From NCBI GenBank assembly GCA_030595925.1, contig JAUVLC010000046.1, forward strand, positions 1 to 19,184: DNA of 19,184 nucleotides, read 5' to 3'. Position 1 is the first letter of the stretch; every line of letters begins with the position of its first letter. This document shows, piece by piece, positions 1 to 7,280 of the stretch. The notes beneath the pieces were generated by a model. The model was not told the DNA's origin, did not search any database, and worked only from the letters and a program-made list of their open reading frames with translations. Both the position numbers and the translations under genes were made by a program. The stretch comes from Clostridia bacterium. GTDB taxonomy: Bacteria; CBDUZB01; JAGLHV01.

Positions 1-177
1 ATCCTGTATCCTGTATCCTGTATCCTGTATCCTGTATCCTGTATCCTGTATCCTGTATCCTGTATCCTGTATCCTGTATCCTGTATCCTGTATCCTGTAT
101 CCTGTATCCTGTATCCTGTATCCTGTATCCTGTATCCTGTATCGTATATCCTGCATCATGCATCATGCATCCTGTTT
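1..177. repeat. Tandem 7-bp array, family A (ATCCTGT)
   Basis: The window opens with about twenty uninterrupted copies of ATCCTGT (to about 143), followed by degenerate copies such as ATCCTGC and ATCATGC. The array runs into the 3' end of the DUF6760 reading frame and supplies its TGA stop. A perfect array at the very edge of the sequence suggests that assembly stopped in the repeat, so the true copy number is unknown. Confidence 0.95.
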
Positions 178-339
178 ACTTTCATTAATCTGCTTATTTA
201 TCTTGGAAATTTCATCCAGCCATTTTAACCGTTCTGAGTGACTCATTAGTAAAATCTCTTCCCTGGACCAATGAAAATGATAAGCGATGTAGGCTACCTC
301 CCTGTATAAACTCTCCAGAGGGTAGCCTAAGCCCCCCCC
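163..339 (-). CDS. DUF6760-like small eCIS protein, probably made by -1 frameshift from the tail-assembly gene
   Basis: The minus strand is open here and reads GYPLESLYREVAYIAYHFHW, then SREEILLMSHSERLKW, ending INESKQDA. The YREVAYIAYHFHW core with an acidic/hydrophobic helix after it matches what I know of DUF6760, a short family in extracellular contractile injection system loci just after the tail-assembly gene. No ATG, GTG or TTG stands in a sensible position: the frame opens at 357 after a stop and runs through the G8 tract of the preceding gene. Translation therefore most likely enters by a -1 slip at that tract, giving a C-terminal extension of about 56 residues. An error in G-run length (nine G would fuse the frames) is the alternative. 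The function of the family is unknown. The stop codon comes from the 7-bp array. Identity is fairly sure; expression mode is inferred. Confidence 0.72.
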   Translation of the reverse strand, partial: GGGLGYPLESLYREVAYIAYHFHWSREEILLMSHSERLKWLDEISKINKQINESKQDA

Positions 340-695
340 TGGAGAGATACCTCTGCCTTAAATTTATGCCCACATTTAGTACACTCTAACTCAAAGTTAT
401 TGGTGCTGTCTTCATTAATCTCTCTGTAAAGATCGACTAAAAATTTCCAATCAGCAGCAAAAAGCTTCTCGATTACAGCAGTATTGACCAATCTAAGAGT
501 ACCCAATTTTACCACTACTCTGGAAAGTACAATTATAAGAAGGTAGTTAGGATTTTTTGCTACCCTGGGATCTTCGCGTGGTAAAACTCTGTCTTTTGCC
601 GTAGCTAATCGCATAACCCCTTTTTTGTGTAATGTACCCTCGTTATCTACATAACCTTTAGGTAAAATAAATTCGTATTCTGTTTTTATGGACAT
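327..695 (-). CDS. eCIS phage-tail-assembly-like protein with C-terminal CxxC motif
   Basis: The 122-residue protein begins MSIKTEYEFILPKGYVD and carries the segment GVMRLATAKDRVLPREDPRV, then a helical core (LLIIVLSRVVVKLG, FAADWKFLVDLYREIN) and a C-terminal CTKCG motif. This order is typical of the tail-assembly protein found directly after the tube gene in contractile injection clusters. By analogy with phage tail chaperones it should guide tube assembly in the cytoplasm. Only one CxxC pair is present, so a zinc ribbon would be half-formed or need a second partner. Its ATG overlaps the tube gene's TAA by one base (TAATG), indicating translational coupling. An AAGGAGTG ribosome site lies inside the tube gene. 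The protein ends SLQGGA at the G8 tract from which DUF6760 may be read. Confidence 0.8.
   Translation of the reverse strand: MSIKTEYEFILPKGYVDNEGTLHKKGVMRLATAKDRVLPREDPRVAKNPNYLLIIVLSRVVVKLGTLRLVNTAVIEKLFAADWKFLVDLYREINEDSTNNFELECTKCGHKFKAEVSLQGGA
332..339 (-). other. G8 tract, candidate -1 ribosomal slippery site
   Basis: In the zero frame the minus strand reads CAG GGG GGG GCT TAG, so the last G of CAG and the next two GGG codons form G GGG GGG, a perfect X XXY YYZ heptamer. The upstream gene stops two codons later at TAG. A one-base backward slip joins it to the DUF6760 frame (GGC TTA GGC TAC). This mirrors the lambda G/GT and Mu gp41/42 tail-assembly chaperone arrangement. Confidence 0.55.
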
Positions 696-1126
696 TATGC
701 TTTTATCACTCCTTCGTGCACAAGTTCTACTGTTTCAATCATGGTTTCGGTACTCCCGCCGGCAAGACTTGGTCCATCCCATTTGCAAGGCCATGCTTCA
801 AAGAAATTATAGCGAAGAATTTCTTTGTCTTCACTATTATAAAAAATTACAGAACCGGACTTTCTTTCTGCCTTTCCGTCAATAACAGACTTACGCCACT
901 TCCATAATTCACTACTACCCGTCCATCCCCGTTTTAATACAATATTTTGGTATCTAATCTTCCCTGGAATTTTACGGGCAGTTTTATCCATCCCCCCTCT
1001 ATCTTCAACTACTTCTGTCTCTGAGTTTAACCCAGCGACTTCCTTAAAATTTCCTACATTAATTCCATCTATTTCTACTGAAAAATAACCTCCTACTAAA
1101 GCATCCGTACGATTTCCTGTAGCCAT
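695..1126 (-). CDS. Tail tube protein, T4 gp19-like (eCIS Afp1/Pvc1 type)
   Basis: The 143-residue product matches the inner-tube family of contractile injection systems (Phage_T4_gp19). It has an N-terminal GGYFSVEIDGINVGNFKEVAGL strand pair, then a conserved acidic segment (ETEVVEDRGGMD), the IVLKRGWTGSSELWKWRK block, and a C-terminal FFEAWPCKWDGPSL followed by an ETVELVHEG strand. Length is normal for the family. Hexamers stack to form the tube pushed out when the sheath contracts. The ATG is preceded by GGAGG at 7-8 nt, a strong ribosome site. It is downstream of the sheath gene across about 315 bp of repeats and directly coupled to the tail-assembly gene. Only one tube gene is visible, although many such loci have two. 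Confidence 0.92.
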   Translation of the reverse strand: MATGNRTDALVGGYFSVEIDGINVGNFKEVAGLNSETEVVEDRGGMDKTARKIPGKIRYQNIVLKRGWTGSSELWKWRKSVIDGKAERKSGSVIFYNSEDKEILRYNFFEAWPCKWDGPSLAGGSTETMIETVELVHEGVIKA

Positions 1127-1151
1127 TTTTTTACCTCCCTCCTTTTTTATT

Positions 1152-1262
1152 GAGCTTAGAGCATAGAGCTAAGAGCTTAGTGCTAAGAGCTAAGAGCTAA
1201 GAGCTAAGTGCTAAGAGCTAAGAGCTAAGTGCTAAGAACTAAGAGCTAAAAGCTAAAAGCCA
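1152..1262. repeat. Degenerate 7-bp array, family B (AGAGCTA)
   Basis: About sixteen units follow AGAGCTA with changes mainly in the last two or three positions and AG(A/T)GC held. The block is in the gap before the tube gene's ribosome site. The gap 1127-1441 contains this array, one CTCAAGGGAG-type repeat and one family-A array, and I see no gene in it. Confidence 0.9.
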
Positions 1263-1304
1263 TTTGCAATTTAAAACTGCATTTTTCCATCCTGACTCGT
1301 GTAA

Positions 1305-1349
1305 TCTCACCCTCACCTTAATCCTCTCCCCTCAAGGGAGAGGAAAATC
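1305..1349. repeat. Dispersed ~45-bp repeat with CTCTCCCCTCAAGGGAGAGG palindrome (family D)
   Basis: The element TCTCACCCTCACCTTAATCC followed by the CTCTCCCCTCAAGGGAGAGG hairpin recurs at 3685-3729, 18885-18926 and, truncated, at 19006-19041. The near-identical copies and internal dyad suggest a REP-like or MITE-like element. A role as a transcription terminator on either strand is possible but lacks a clear T-tract. Confidence 0.85.
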
Positions 1350-1438
1350 GTGAATCGTGAATCTTGTATCCTGTATCCTGAATCTTGTATCATGAATCTT
1401 GTATCATGAATCCTGCATCCCGAATCCTGAATTGTGTA
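1349..1438. repeat. Degenerate 7-bp array, family A
   Basis: Units of the form ATCNTGN (ATCGTGA, ATCTTGT, ATCCTGT, ATCATGA, ATCCTGC) run continuously up to the 3' end of the sheath gene. The first three bases and the internal TG are constant, while positions 4 and 7 vary freely. Confidence 0.9.
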
Positions 1439-1441
1439 TGT

Positions 1442-2638
1442 CTACTCTTCACTTCCATAAGCTTTTTGGGCAATCCTGAAAATGACAAATTCAGCAGGTT
1501 TTACCGGGGCAATACCTATTTCTATAATTACCTGCCCGGCATCAATCACTTCCGGTGGATTGTTTTCCGCATCACATTTTACATAAAAAGCTTCTTCAGG
1601 CGTTGATCCAAAAAGAGCACCGTCTTTCCAAACCCTGAGTAAAAAAGCAGTAATGTTACGAATAATCTTTTTCCACAAAGTTTGATTATTAGGTTCAAAA
1701 ACCACCCATTGAGTACCCATCCTTATTGTTTTTTCCACCATAATGAAAAGCCTACGAACATTTATATATCTCCAACTGGCATCACTACTAATTGTTCGGG
1801 CACCCCAGACTCTAATTCCGGTATTGGGTAATTCCCGAATGCAATTGATGCCTTTTGGATTTAATAAATCCTGCTCTCCCTTGGTTATTTTGTATTTCAA
1901 TCCCAAAGCCCCTTTAACCAATTCATTTGCCGGAGCCTTGTGAACTCCTCTCTCCCCATCACAAGCAGCATATATTCCGGTCATATGTCCACTGGGTGGA
2001 ATATGAATATTTCCCTTCTTGGGATCATATACCTGAATCCATGGGAAATAATACGCACCATATTTAGAATCTCTCGGCTTAGGTATTTTATTTACTCCTC
2101 CCTGAATTTCACAAGGTGAATCGAGAATGGCAAAACGGTCTTTCGTTGATTCACAATGTGTAAGTAAAGCATCCTGAACAGCAGGGCTTGTTTGTCCCGG
2201 AGCAGCAACTATTGCTATTTCTTCTATATCCTCAAAAGTTTTCAAACCTGTTCTTGCTCCCGGTCCTTTGTCCTCCCCTATAAATAAGCGTGCATCAATC
2301 TCTATTTCAGGTTTAACTTCCCCTCCTTCTTTCCCTTTTCCTTTTCCTGAATTTTCTTGTCCTTTAACCTCTTGTCCTTTGCCGACATTAGTAACAAAAC
2401 ATCTTGACCCTCCATTATTAAAAAATCCATAAACAGCATGAGCCAAATAAAAACTATTGGAAAAGTCTCCAAAGGTACTGGTAAACTGACTCCAATTAGT
2501 GACTAAAACTGGCTCATTTACAGGTCCTTTATTAGAAACCCCCAAAAAACCTGCAGTGCTTGTTCCTACTGCTTCGATAGGCTTTGTGCCCTTGTCCACT
2601 TCTTCAACATATACTCCTGGTGATAAATATTCCGGCAT
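1442..2638 (-). CDS. Contractile tail sheath protein (eCIS Afp2-4/Pvc2-4 type)
   Basis: The 398-residue protein has the sheath N-terminus MPEYLSPGVYVEEVDKGTKP with the following VGTSTAGFLGVSNKGP strand, and then NWSQFTSTFGDF. The middle has DIEEIAIVAAPGQTSPAVQDALLTHCE and YFPWIQVYDP. The C-terminal core has GIRVWGARTISSDASWRYINVRRLFIMVEKTI and ends with a VIDAGQVIIEIGIAPVKPAEFVIFRI strand. These are hallmarks of Phage_sheath_1 proteins, which wrap the tube and contract to fire. A Lys/Gly/Glu-rich stretch around residues 88-112 looks like a flexible surface loop. AAGGAGGAAGGG precedes the ATG. It sits between the cap-type gene and the tube gene as in eCIS clusters. It is the only sheath gene seen, whereas Afp/PVC loci usually carry two or three. 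Confidence 0.93.
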   Translation of the reverse strand: MPEYLSPGVYVEEVDKGTKPIEAVGTSTAGFLGVSNKGPVNEPVLVTNWSQFTSTFGDFSNSFYLAHAVYGFFNNGGSRCFVTNVGKGQEVKGQENSGKGKGKEGGEVKPEIEIDARLFIGEDKGPGARTGLKTFEDIEEIAIVAAPGQTSPAVQDALLTHCESTKDRFAILDSPCEIQGGVNKIPKPRDSKYGAYYFPWIQVYDPKKGNIHIPPSGHMTGIYAACDGERGVHKAPANELVKGALGLKYKITKGEQDLLNPKGINCIRELPNTGIRVWGARTISSDASWRYINVRRLFIMVEKTIRMGTQWVVFEPNNQTLWKKIIRNITAFLLRVWKDGALFGSTPEEAFYVKCDAENNPPEVIDAGQVIIEIGIAPVKPAEFVIFRIAQKAYGSEE

Positions 2639-2663
2639 TTTCCCTTCCTCCTTTCTTTATTTA

Positions 2664-2968
2664 AGCATAGAGCTGAGAGCTTAAAGCAAAGAGCATAGAG
2701 CTAAGTGCAAAGAGCTAAGAGCTGGGTGCTTAGTTAATTTAAAATTAATTCTGTAATTTCTTATCGTGTATCCTGTTATTTAAGCAAAGAGCTAAGAGCT
2801 AAGAGCTAAGAGCTAAGAGCGTAGAGCTTAGAGCAAAGAGCTAAGTGCTTAATTAATTTGAAATTAATCTGCAATCTGTAATTTTTTATCCTGTATCTTG
2901 AATCTTGAATCTTATATCCTGTATCCTGTATCGTATATCCTGTATCGTGTATCCTGTATCGTGCATCA
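2664..2968. repeat. Mixed 7-bp arrays filling the sheath/cap gap
   Basis: The gap holds family B at 2664-2733 and 2782-2850 and family A at 2764-2776 and 2885-2968. They are joined by short AT-rich stretches (TTAATTTGAAATTAATCTGC type) that also recur. The last family-A unit overlaps the stop codon of the cap gene. No gene or clear promoter is visible. Confidence 0.9.
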
Positions 2969-3568
2969 ACTCGGCTTTTTCTCTTTTAATCGGATTTCTC
3001 TTTCTGCTACTCGTCTAAATCCTGTCTTCTTCTCCGAACTTAATTTTACAGTCACCTGATAAAACAAAGATGTCCTGAAAGTTTCCCCTAAAACCTGCCA
3101 TAGTCTCACCTGAATTTCAATGGCTAAGGGAGCTAACAATTTAATAGTTATTTTCTCATCAGGATAAAGAGCATCTTTTTCTATCATTGTTTCAGCACTC
3201 AACATAGAGTTCTCAAGAAATATCTTTGCTACCTGTCCTATAACTATATGCTCATCTAACGGGGCTTGTGCCAAACAAGTAACCATATAATACAAATTTA
3301 AAAAAATAGGCGGGTCTAAGAAAAATTCAAAGAGCTCACCTTTTTTATTAGTTTGTTGATGAGTAGTTTTTTGAGTCTCTTTTAAAGAAGTATTTTCTTC
3401 CATTTTATAAAGATAAAAGTAAATTAAAGGTTTCTTTTTATCGGAAGAAAAATCTTTGAGTCTATCTACAAAAATATCCGGAACTTTACCATTTACTTTT
3501 TGTAATTTACCTTTTACCAGTTCAGCTAAGGACAACGTCACATTTTTAATAATTTTAAAATCAGACAT
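2966..3568 (-). CDS. DUF4255 / Pvc16-like eCIS cap (tail terminator) protein
   Basis: The 200-residue protein begins MSDFKIIKNVTLSLAELVKG and contains PLIYFYLYKMEENTSLK, then FFLDPPIFLNLYYMVTCLA, and ALYPDEKITIKLLAPLAIEI with a downstream RTSLFYQVTVKLSSEK strand. The sequence and its place before the sheath gene match the DUF4255 (Pvc16 N-terminal) family. In Afp and PVC particles the homologue caps the sheath end. A GGAGG site lies close to the ATG. As the first gene of the visible cluster, it may begin an operon whose promoter would lie in the repeat-filled gap at 3569-3795, though no promoter is evident there. The TGA stop lies in the last unit of the adjoining 7-bp array. Family call is good; the structural role is by analogy. 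Confidence 0.85.
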   Translation of the reverse strand: MSDFKIIKNVTLSLAELVKGKLQKVNGKVPDIFVDRLKDFSSDKKKPLIYFYLYKMEENTSLKETQKTTHQQTNKKGELFEFFLDPPIFLNLYYMVTCLAQAPLDEHIVIGQVAKIFLENSMLSAETMIEKDALYPDEKITIKLLAPLAIEIQVRLWQVLGETFRTSLFYQVTVKLSSEKKTGFRRVAEREIRLKEKKPS

Positions 3569-3584
3569 TTATTCCTCCAAGTAG

Positions 3585-3797
3585 GATAGAGCGTAGAGCA
3601 AAGAGCTAAGAGCGTAGAGCATAGTGCTAAGAGCTGTTTGCAATCTAAACCTGCATCTTGTATTGTGAATGCTGCATCCTGTAGTCTCACCCTCACCTTA
3701 ATCCTCTCCCCTCAAGGGAGAGGAAAATCCTGAATCGTGTATCCTGCATCCTGTATCGTAAATCCTGTATCGTGAATCTTGAATCGTGTATCTTGTT
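3585..3797. repeat. Mixed repeats between propeller gene and cap gene
   Basis: This gap contains family B at 3585-3635, a GTTTGCAATCTAAACCTGCA motif that recurs near 9028, short family-A units, a family-D element at 3685-3729 and a family-A array to the 3' end of the propeller gene. No coding sequence or promoter is recognisable. Confidence 0.88.
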
Positions 3798-5652
3798 ACT
3801 GTTGTATTTCTACTGTTGCTCCGTCTTTTATCTCTTTAGCAATTTGAGTTATAACAGCATAAGACCGAACTGCATAAATTTCTGTAAGTTTACATCTTCC
3901 GATTAATCGTCCATCCGGATTATAAATTTTCCCTTTCATTCCTGGTTTGATTTTATATTTTTGTGAACCGATATTAACTACAAACCTCGTCCCTACCTCT
4001 CCACATTCTCCTTCTACTTCCATTATACTACCGATAATTGGAGGTAGAGGTGGTGGTAGTTGTGGTGGATTTATCTTCCTTTCCGCTTTTTTTATCCATT
4101 TTTTAATCCTTGGAAATTTTGGATCGAGGTATTTTGTTTTTTTAAAATATTTTAATGATTTATAAAATCTTTTCTTTGCTTTGACCAATTTCCCTTTTGT
4201 TTCTTCAATTTCCCCTTTCATAAAATATTTCTTCCCTTTTTTATAATATCTCATTAGCTTTCGTTCTTTAAAAGTTTTAATATCGTTTTTACTGTCTTTT
4301 TCTGTATCTTTTGCTTTCTTTTTTTCTTCTTTTAATTCTATTTCTTTTTGAGCAAGTTGCTGTTCTATTTTTTCAATATTTTGCTCACTCTCTTCTAAAT
4401 CGTTCTTTAATTCTTCTTTCTCTACATCTCTTGCTTCAATAGATTCTTTATATTTAATTTTTTCCTTTTTTAATTCATCCCTTTCTTTTTTTAACTCTGC
4501 TTCTAAAAAAATTACTCTTTTTTGTTTATTTTGTTTTTCTTGAATAAGTTGTTCTTCGAGCTTTTTAATCTTATTCTTAGTATTCTTTAAATCGTTATTT
4601 AATTTTTGTTTTTCCACATCTTTTGCGTTAATAGATTCTTCTTCTTTAATTTTTTCTTGTTTTGATCTATCTTTTTCTTTTTTTATCTCTTTTTTTTCAC
4701 TTAATCTGTAAGAAGAATAACTAAATTCATAAACATGTCCATAATAGGTAAGACCCCCATCTACTACATAAACCCTAATCACTCTATCATTTCGGCCAGC
4801 TCCCACTGCCAGTCCATACGGATATTTATTATTAAATTTTACATCTACTTTACTCCAACTACCTCCGGAATAACTAAGTTCATAAATATGCCCATAATTG
4901 TTAATACTTCTTGCTCCATAAACCCGCATCACCCCGTCATTCCGACCCGTTCCCACTGCTACTCCATATAGAGACTTTCCGCAAAATCCTACATCTTCTT
5001 TACCCCAACTATCTTCGGAATAAGTAAATTCGTAAATATGCCCATCTTCATTTGCTCCATAAACCCGCATCACTCCATCATTCCTGCCTATTCCTACAGC
5101 TACTCCATACATAAGCTTTTCACAAAATCCTATATCCTCCTTACCCCAACTATCTTCGGAGTAAGTGAATTCGTAAATATGCCCATCCTCATTTGCTCCA
5201 TAAACCCGCATCACCCTATCATTCCGGCCCATTCCCACTGCTACTTCATACATAGGCTTTTCACAAAATCCTATATCCTTCTTTCCCCAACTATCTCCGG
5301 AATAAGTAAATTCGTAAATATGCCCATCCTCATTTGCTCCATAAACCCGCATCACCTTATCATTCCGGCCCATTCCCACTGCTGTTCCATACATAGGTTT
5401 TCCACAAAATCCTATATCTTCCTCAATCCAACCATCTTTATAATAACTAAATTCATAAATATGCCCATCCTCATTTGCTCCATAAATACATAATACTCCA
5501 TTGTTTCGACCGGCTCCTACTGCTATCCCCCGCATATTACCTTTATCATGTTCCACCTCTACTTCAGACCACTTAGCCCAAACAAGATCACTCAAACATA
5601 AAATCACAAATAGAAATAAAACTATCTTAAAAAAGTTCTCTTTATTAAACAT
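3796..5652 (-). CDS. Exported six-repeat propeller-like protein with coiled coil and shared C-terminal domain
   Basis: I set the start at the ATG giving MFNKENFFKI, because GGAAAGGAAG lies just upstream; an in-frame TTG 18 bases earlier has none. A signal peptide (about 1-26, ending DLVWA) is followed by six ~47-residue repeats with consensus AVGxGRNDxVMRVYGANEDG then HIYEFTYSxxSWxKxDIGFC, at about 40-325. Repeat length and pattern suggest beta-propeller blades. A Lys/Glu-rich coiled coil follows (about 325-480), then a basic helical region that may be TPR-like, a PPQLPPPLPPI linker, and a terminal domain (about 540-618) also found at the end of the neighbouring barrel protein. It is probably periplasmic or at the cell surface. 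I do not recognise a named family. Blades 2-4 are almost identical, implying recent internal duplication. Confidence 0.85.
   Translation of the reverse strand: MFNKENFFKIVLFLFVILCLSDLVWAKWSEVEVEHDKGNMRGIAVGAGRNNGVLCIYGANEDGHIYEFSYYKDGWIEEDIGFCGKPMYGTAVGMGRNDKVMRVYGANEDGHIYEFTYSGDSWGKKDIGFCEKPMYEVAVGMGRNDRVMRVYGANEDGHIYEFTYSEDSWGKEDIGFCEKLMYGVAVGIGRNDGVMRVYGANEDGHIYEFTYSEDSWGKEDVGFCGKSLYGVAVGTGRNDGVMRVYGARSINNYGHIYELSYSGGSWSKVDVKFNNKYPYGLAVGAGRNDRVIRVYVVDGGLTYYGHVYEFSYSSYRLSEKKEIKKEKDRSKQEKIKEEESINAKDVEKQKLNNDLKNTKNKIKKLEEQLIQEKQNKQKRVIFLEAELKKERDELKKEKIKYKESIEARDVEKEELKNDLEESEQNIEKIEQQLAQKEIELKEEKKKAKDTEKDSKNDIKTFKERKLMRYYKKGKKYFMKGEIEETKGKLVKAKKRFYKSLKYFKKTKYLDPKFPRIKKWIKKAERKINPPQLPPPLPPIIGSIMEVEGECGEVGTRFVVNIGSQKYKIKPGMKGKIYNPDGRLIGRCKLTEIYAVRSYAVITQIAKEIKDGATVEIQQ
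4985..5480 (-). repeat. ~141-bp tandem DNA repeats encoding propeller blades
   Basis: Within the propeller gene, successive ~141-bp units are near-identical in DNA as well as protein. Each carries TATGCCCATCCTCATTTGC, CATAAACCCGCATCAC and CATTCCGGCCCATTCCCACT-like segments on the plus strand. Such units are open to copy-number change by recombination and may be collapsed in assembly. Confidence 0.85.
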
Positions 5653-5756
5653 TTTTATCTTCCTTTCCAAATGAGTATTGAATTAAAAACAAACTGCTTT
5701 GTCCAAAACGGCTATTCGTAGTATTCTGTAGTTTATTATTTTTCATTGTTAATTGT

Positions 5757-7169
5757 TTACTCAACTATTATTTCCACAATTGCCTCATCTTTTATTTCTC
5801 CATTAATTTCAGTTATAATAGCTCGAGTATTAAACTTATAAACCTTTGTAATCCTAAATTTTCCTATTAATTGCCTTCCATGACTATAAATCATCCCTTT
5901 CATTCCTTCTTTGATATTAGAATTATCCGACCCTCTGTTAATTATTATACTTCTCACCTCTCCCGCAATACTCTCTATCTCTAATATCTGAGGAACAATA
6001 ACCAGAATCAACGCATTTTCCACTTTCTTTTTACCGTCTAACGCTTTTTTATAATGAGGATTTATTTCTAATGCGGCATTATATTTGACTAATGCTTTTT
6101 TAAATTTTTTTTCCTTATATCTTTTTTCAGCTTTTTTACAAAGTTTCTCTAATTTTCTAGTAATTTTTCTTTTTTTTCTTTCACTCTTAAGTTTTTTTCT
6201 CTTTTCTTCTTTGCTTAATCTATCTACAGTACTACTAAATCTATAACTTAAAGACAAATGATGTGTGGAATCTAATTCCTCCATTAAACTAAAGGAATAA
6301 TCCAACTGAAATCCCAAATATCTACCTCCCAGACCAAGGGTTAATCCCTCTAAATCATATCCAACTTTATATCCTATCCTACAAGCAGCCATTTTCTTAT
6401 ACCAATATTCCGCGCCTAAATCCAATCTCAGGTCTGTATCAACAACTTTATTTAAATCAGCAACAAGGAGTAAATCATGTTTTGGTTTCTTTTTGCTACT
6501 CGTTATTACATCATAAGCTGCACCAACTCTTATAGTAAAAGGCAGTGTATCTCCTTCTTCTTTATATTTAAGTTTTGTTCCTATATTTTGTATAGCTAAT
6601 CCGACATTTAAATTATCCACCATATCCAGCATATATAATGCTCCCAGGTCAATAGCAAAAGCAGTGGCTGTAGCCTCCTCGGCTAATGTAGAATTAATCA
6701 CTTTTAAACCAGCCCCTGCGGATAAACCAAGCATTATTTCATACGCACAAGATACATTTACCAACCAGTCGCTTTGGGCTTTTACATTTCTTGTCTCTCC
6801 ATTTGCTCCCACCAAATCCATATTTCCAGCATCATAATTTAACAGACCTACTCCCAGGGTATATTTAGAATTTAAGGGATGTCCATAACCAAGCATACCA
6901 AAGGTATCATCGGCTATACCACGATAACCTGAAGCAGTAACCTCCCTTTTTTCCAACATATATAATCCGGCAGGATTAATAAATACCCCTCCGGGAATAT
7001 CGTCTGCTACTGCTACAAAAGCTCCACCCATACCTTCAGCCCGAGAACAAATACTCTGCTTTAAAATAATTGCTCCGGTAGTACCAGAACCTTCAGCTAA
7101 ACATTCATATACTATGAAAACTGTAAAACAAAAACTTAAACCAACATACAAAGTTATTTTCTTTAACAT
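5757..7169 (-). CDS. PorV/UPF0164-like outer-membrane barrel with C-terminal coiled/TPR region and shared domain
   Basis: After a signal peptide (about 1-26) the protein has the PorV/PorQ hallmark ICSRAEGMGGAFVAVADDIP, then GGVFINPAGLYMLEKREV. Alternating strands rich in Gly and aromatic residues follow to about 310 (GLNYDAG, LGALYMLD, LGGRYLGFQLDYSFSL, SLSYRFS), as in FadL-like barrels of about 14 strands. Residues about 310-395 are Lys-rich helices with a TPR-like stretch (KALVKYNAALEINPHYKKAL). The last ~75 residues match the C-terminal domain of the propeller protein just downstream. PorV is the shuttle of type IX secretion in Bacteroidota; relatives occur in other phyla with uncertain roles. 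GGGAG lies before the ATG. The appended periplasmic part is unusual for PorV and hints at a scaffold. Confidence 0.8.
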   Translation of the reverse strand: MLKKITLYVGLSFCFTVFIVYECLAEGSGTTGAIILKQSICSRAEGMGGAFVAVADDIPGGVFINPAGLYMLEKREVTASGYRGIADDTFGMLGYGHPLNSKYTLGVGLLNYDAGNMDLVGANGETRNVKAQSDWLVNVSCAYEIMLGLSAGAGLKVINSTLAEEATATAFAIDLGALYMLDMVDNLNVGLAIQNIGTKLKYKEEGDTLPFTIRVGAAYDVITSSKKKPKHDLLLVADLNKVVDTDLRLDLGAEYWYKKMAACRIGYKVGYDLEGLTLGLGGRYLGFQLDYSFSLMEELDSTHHLSLSYRFSSTVDRLSKEEKRKKLKSERKKRKITRKLEKLCKKAEKRYKEKKFKKALVKYNAALEINPHYKKALDGKKKVENALILVIVPQILEIESIAGEVRSIIINRGSDNSNIKEGMKGMIYSHGRQLIGKFRITKVYKFNTRAIITEINGEIKDEAIVEIIVE

Positions 7170-7187
7170 TTTTTTCTCCCGTTTTAT

Positions 7188-7280
7188 TAAGCTAAGAGCT
7201 AAGAGCTTAGAGCTAAGAGCATAGAGCTAAGAGCATAGAGCTAAAAGCTAACTGCATCGTGTATCTTATATCTTGTATCA
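7188..7280. repeat. 7-bp arrays: family B then family A
   Basis: About nine family-B units (AGAGCTA/AGAGCAT) lie at 7188-7253, followed by four family-A units (ATCGTGT, ATCTTAT, ATCTTGT, ATCA). The final ATCA provides the TGA stop of the seven-repeat propeller gene on the minus strand. Confidence 0.88.

Noticed and set aside
1-177. CRISPR array
   Set aside because: Units are 7 bp and contiguous, with no unique spacers and no cas genes nearby; the same holds for the other arrays.
5038-5493. Plus-strand open frame of about 150 codons
   Set aside because: It is the antisense shadow of the propeller repeats; its apparent protein repeat mirrors the 141-bp DNA repeat. The other plus-strand frames inside the minus-strand genes were dropped for the same reason.
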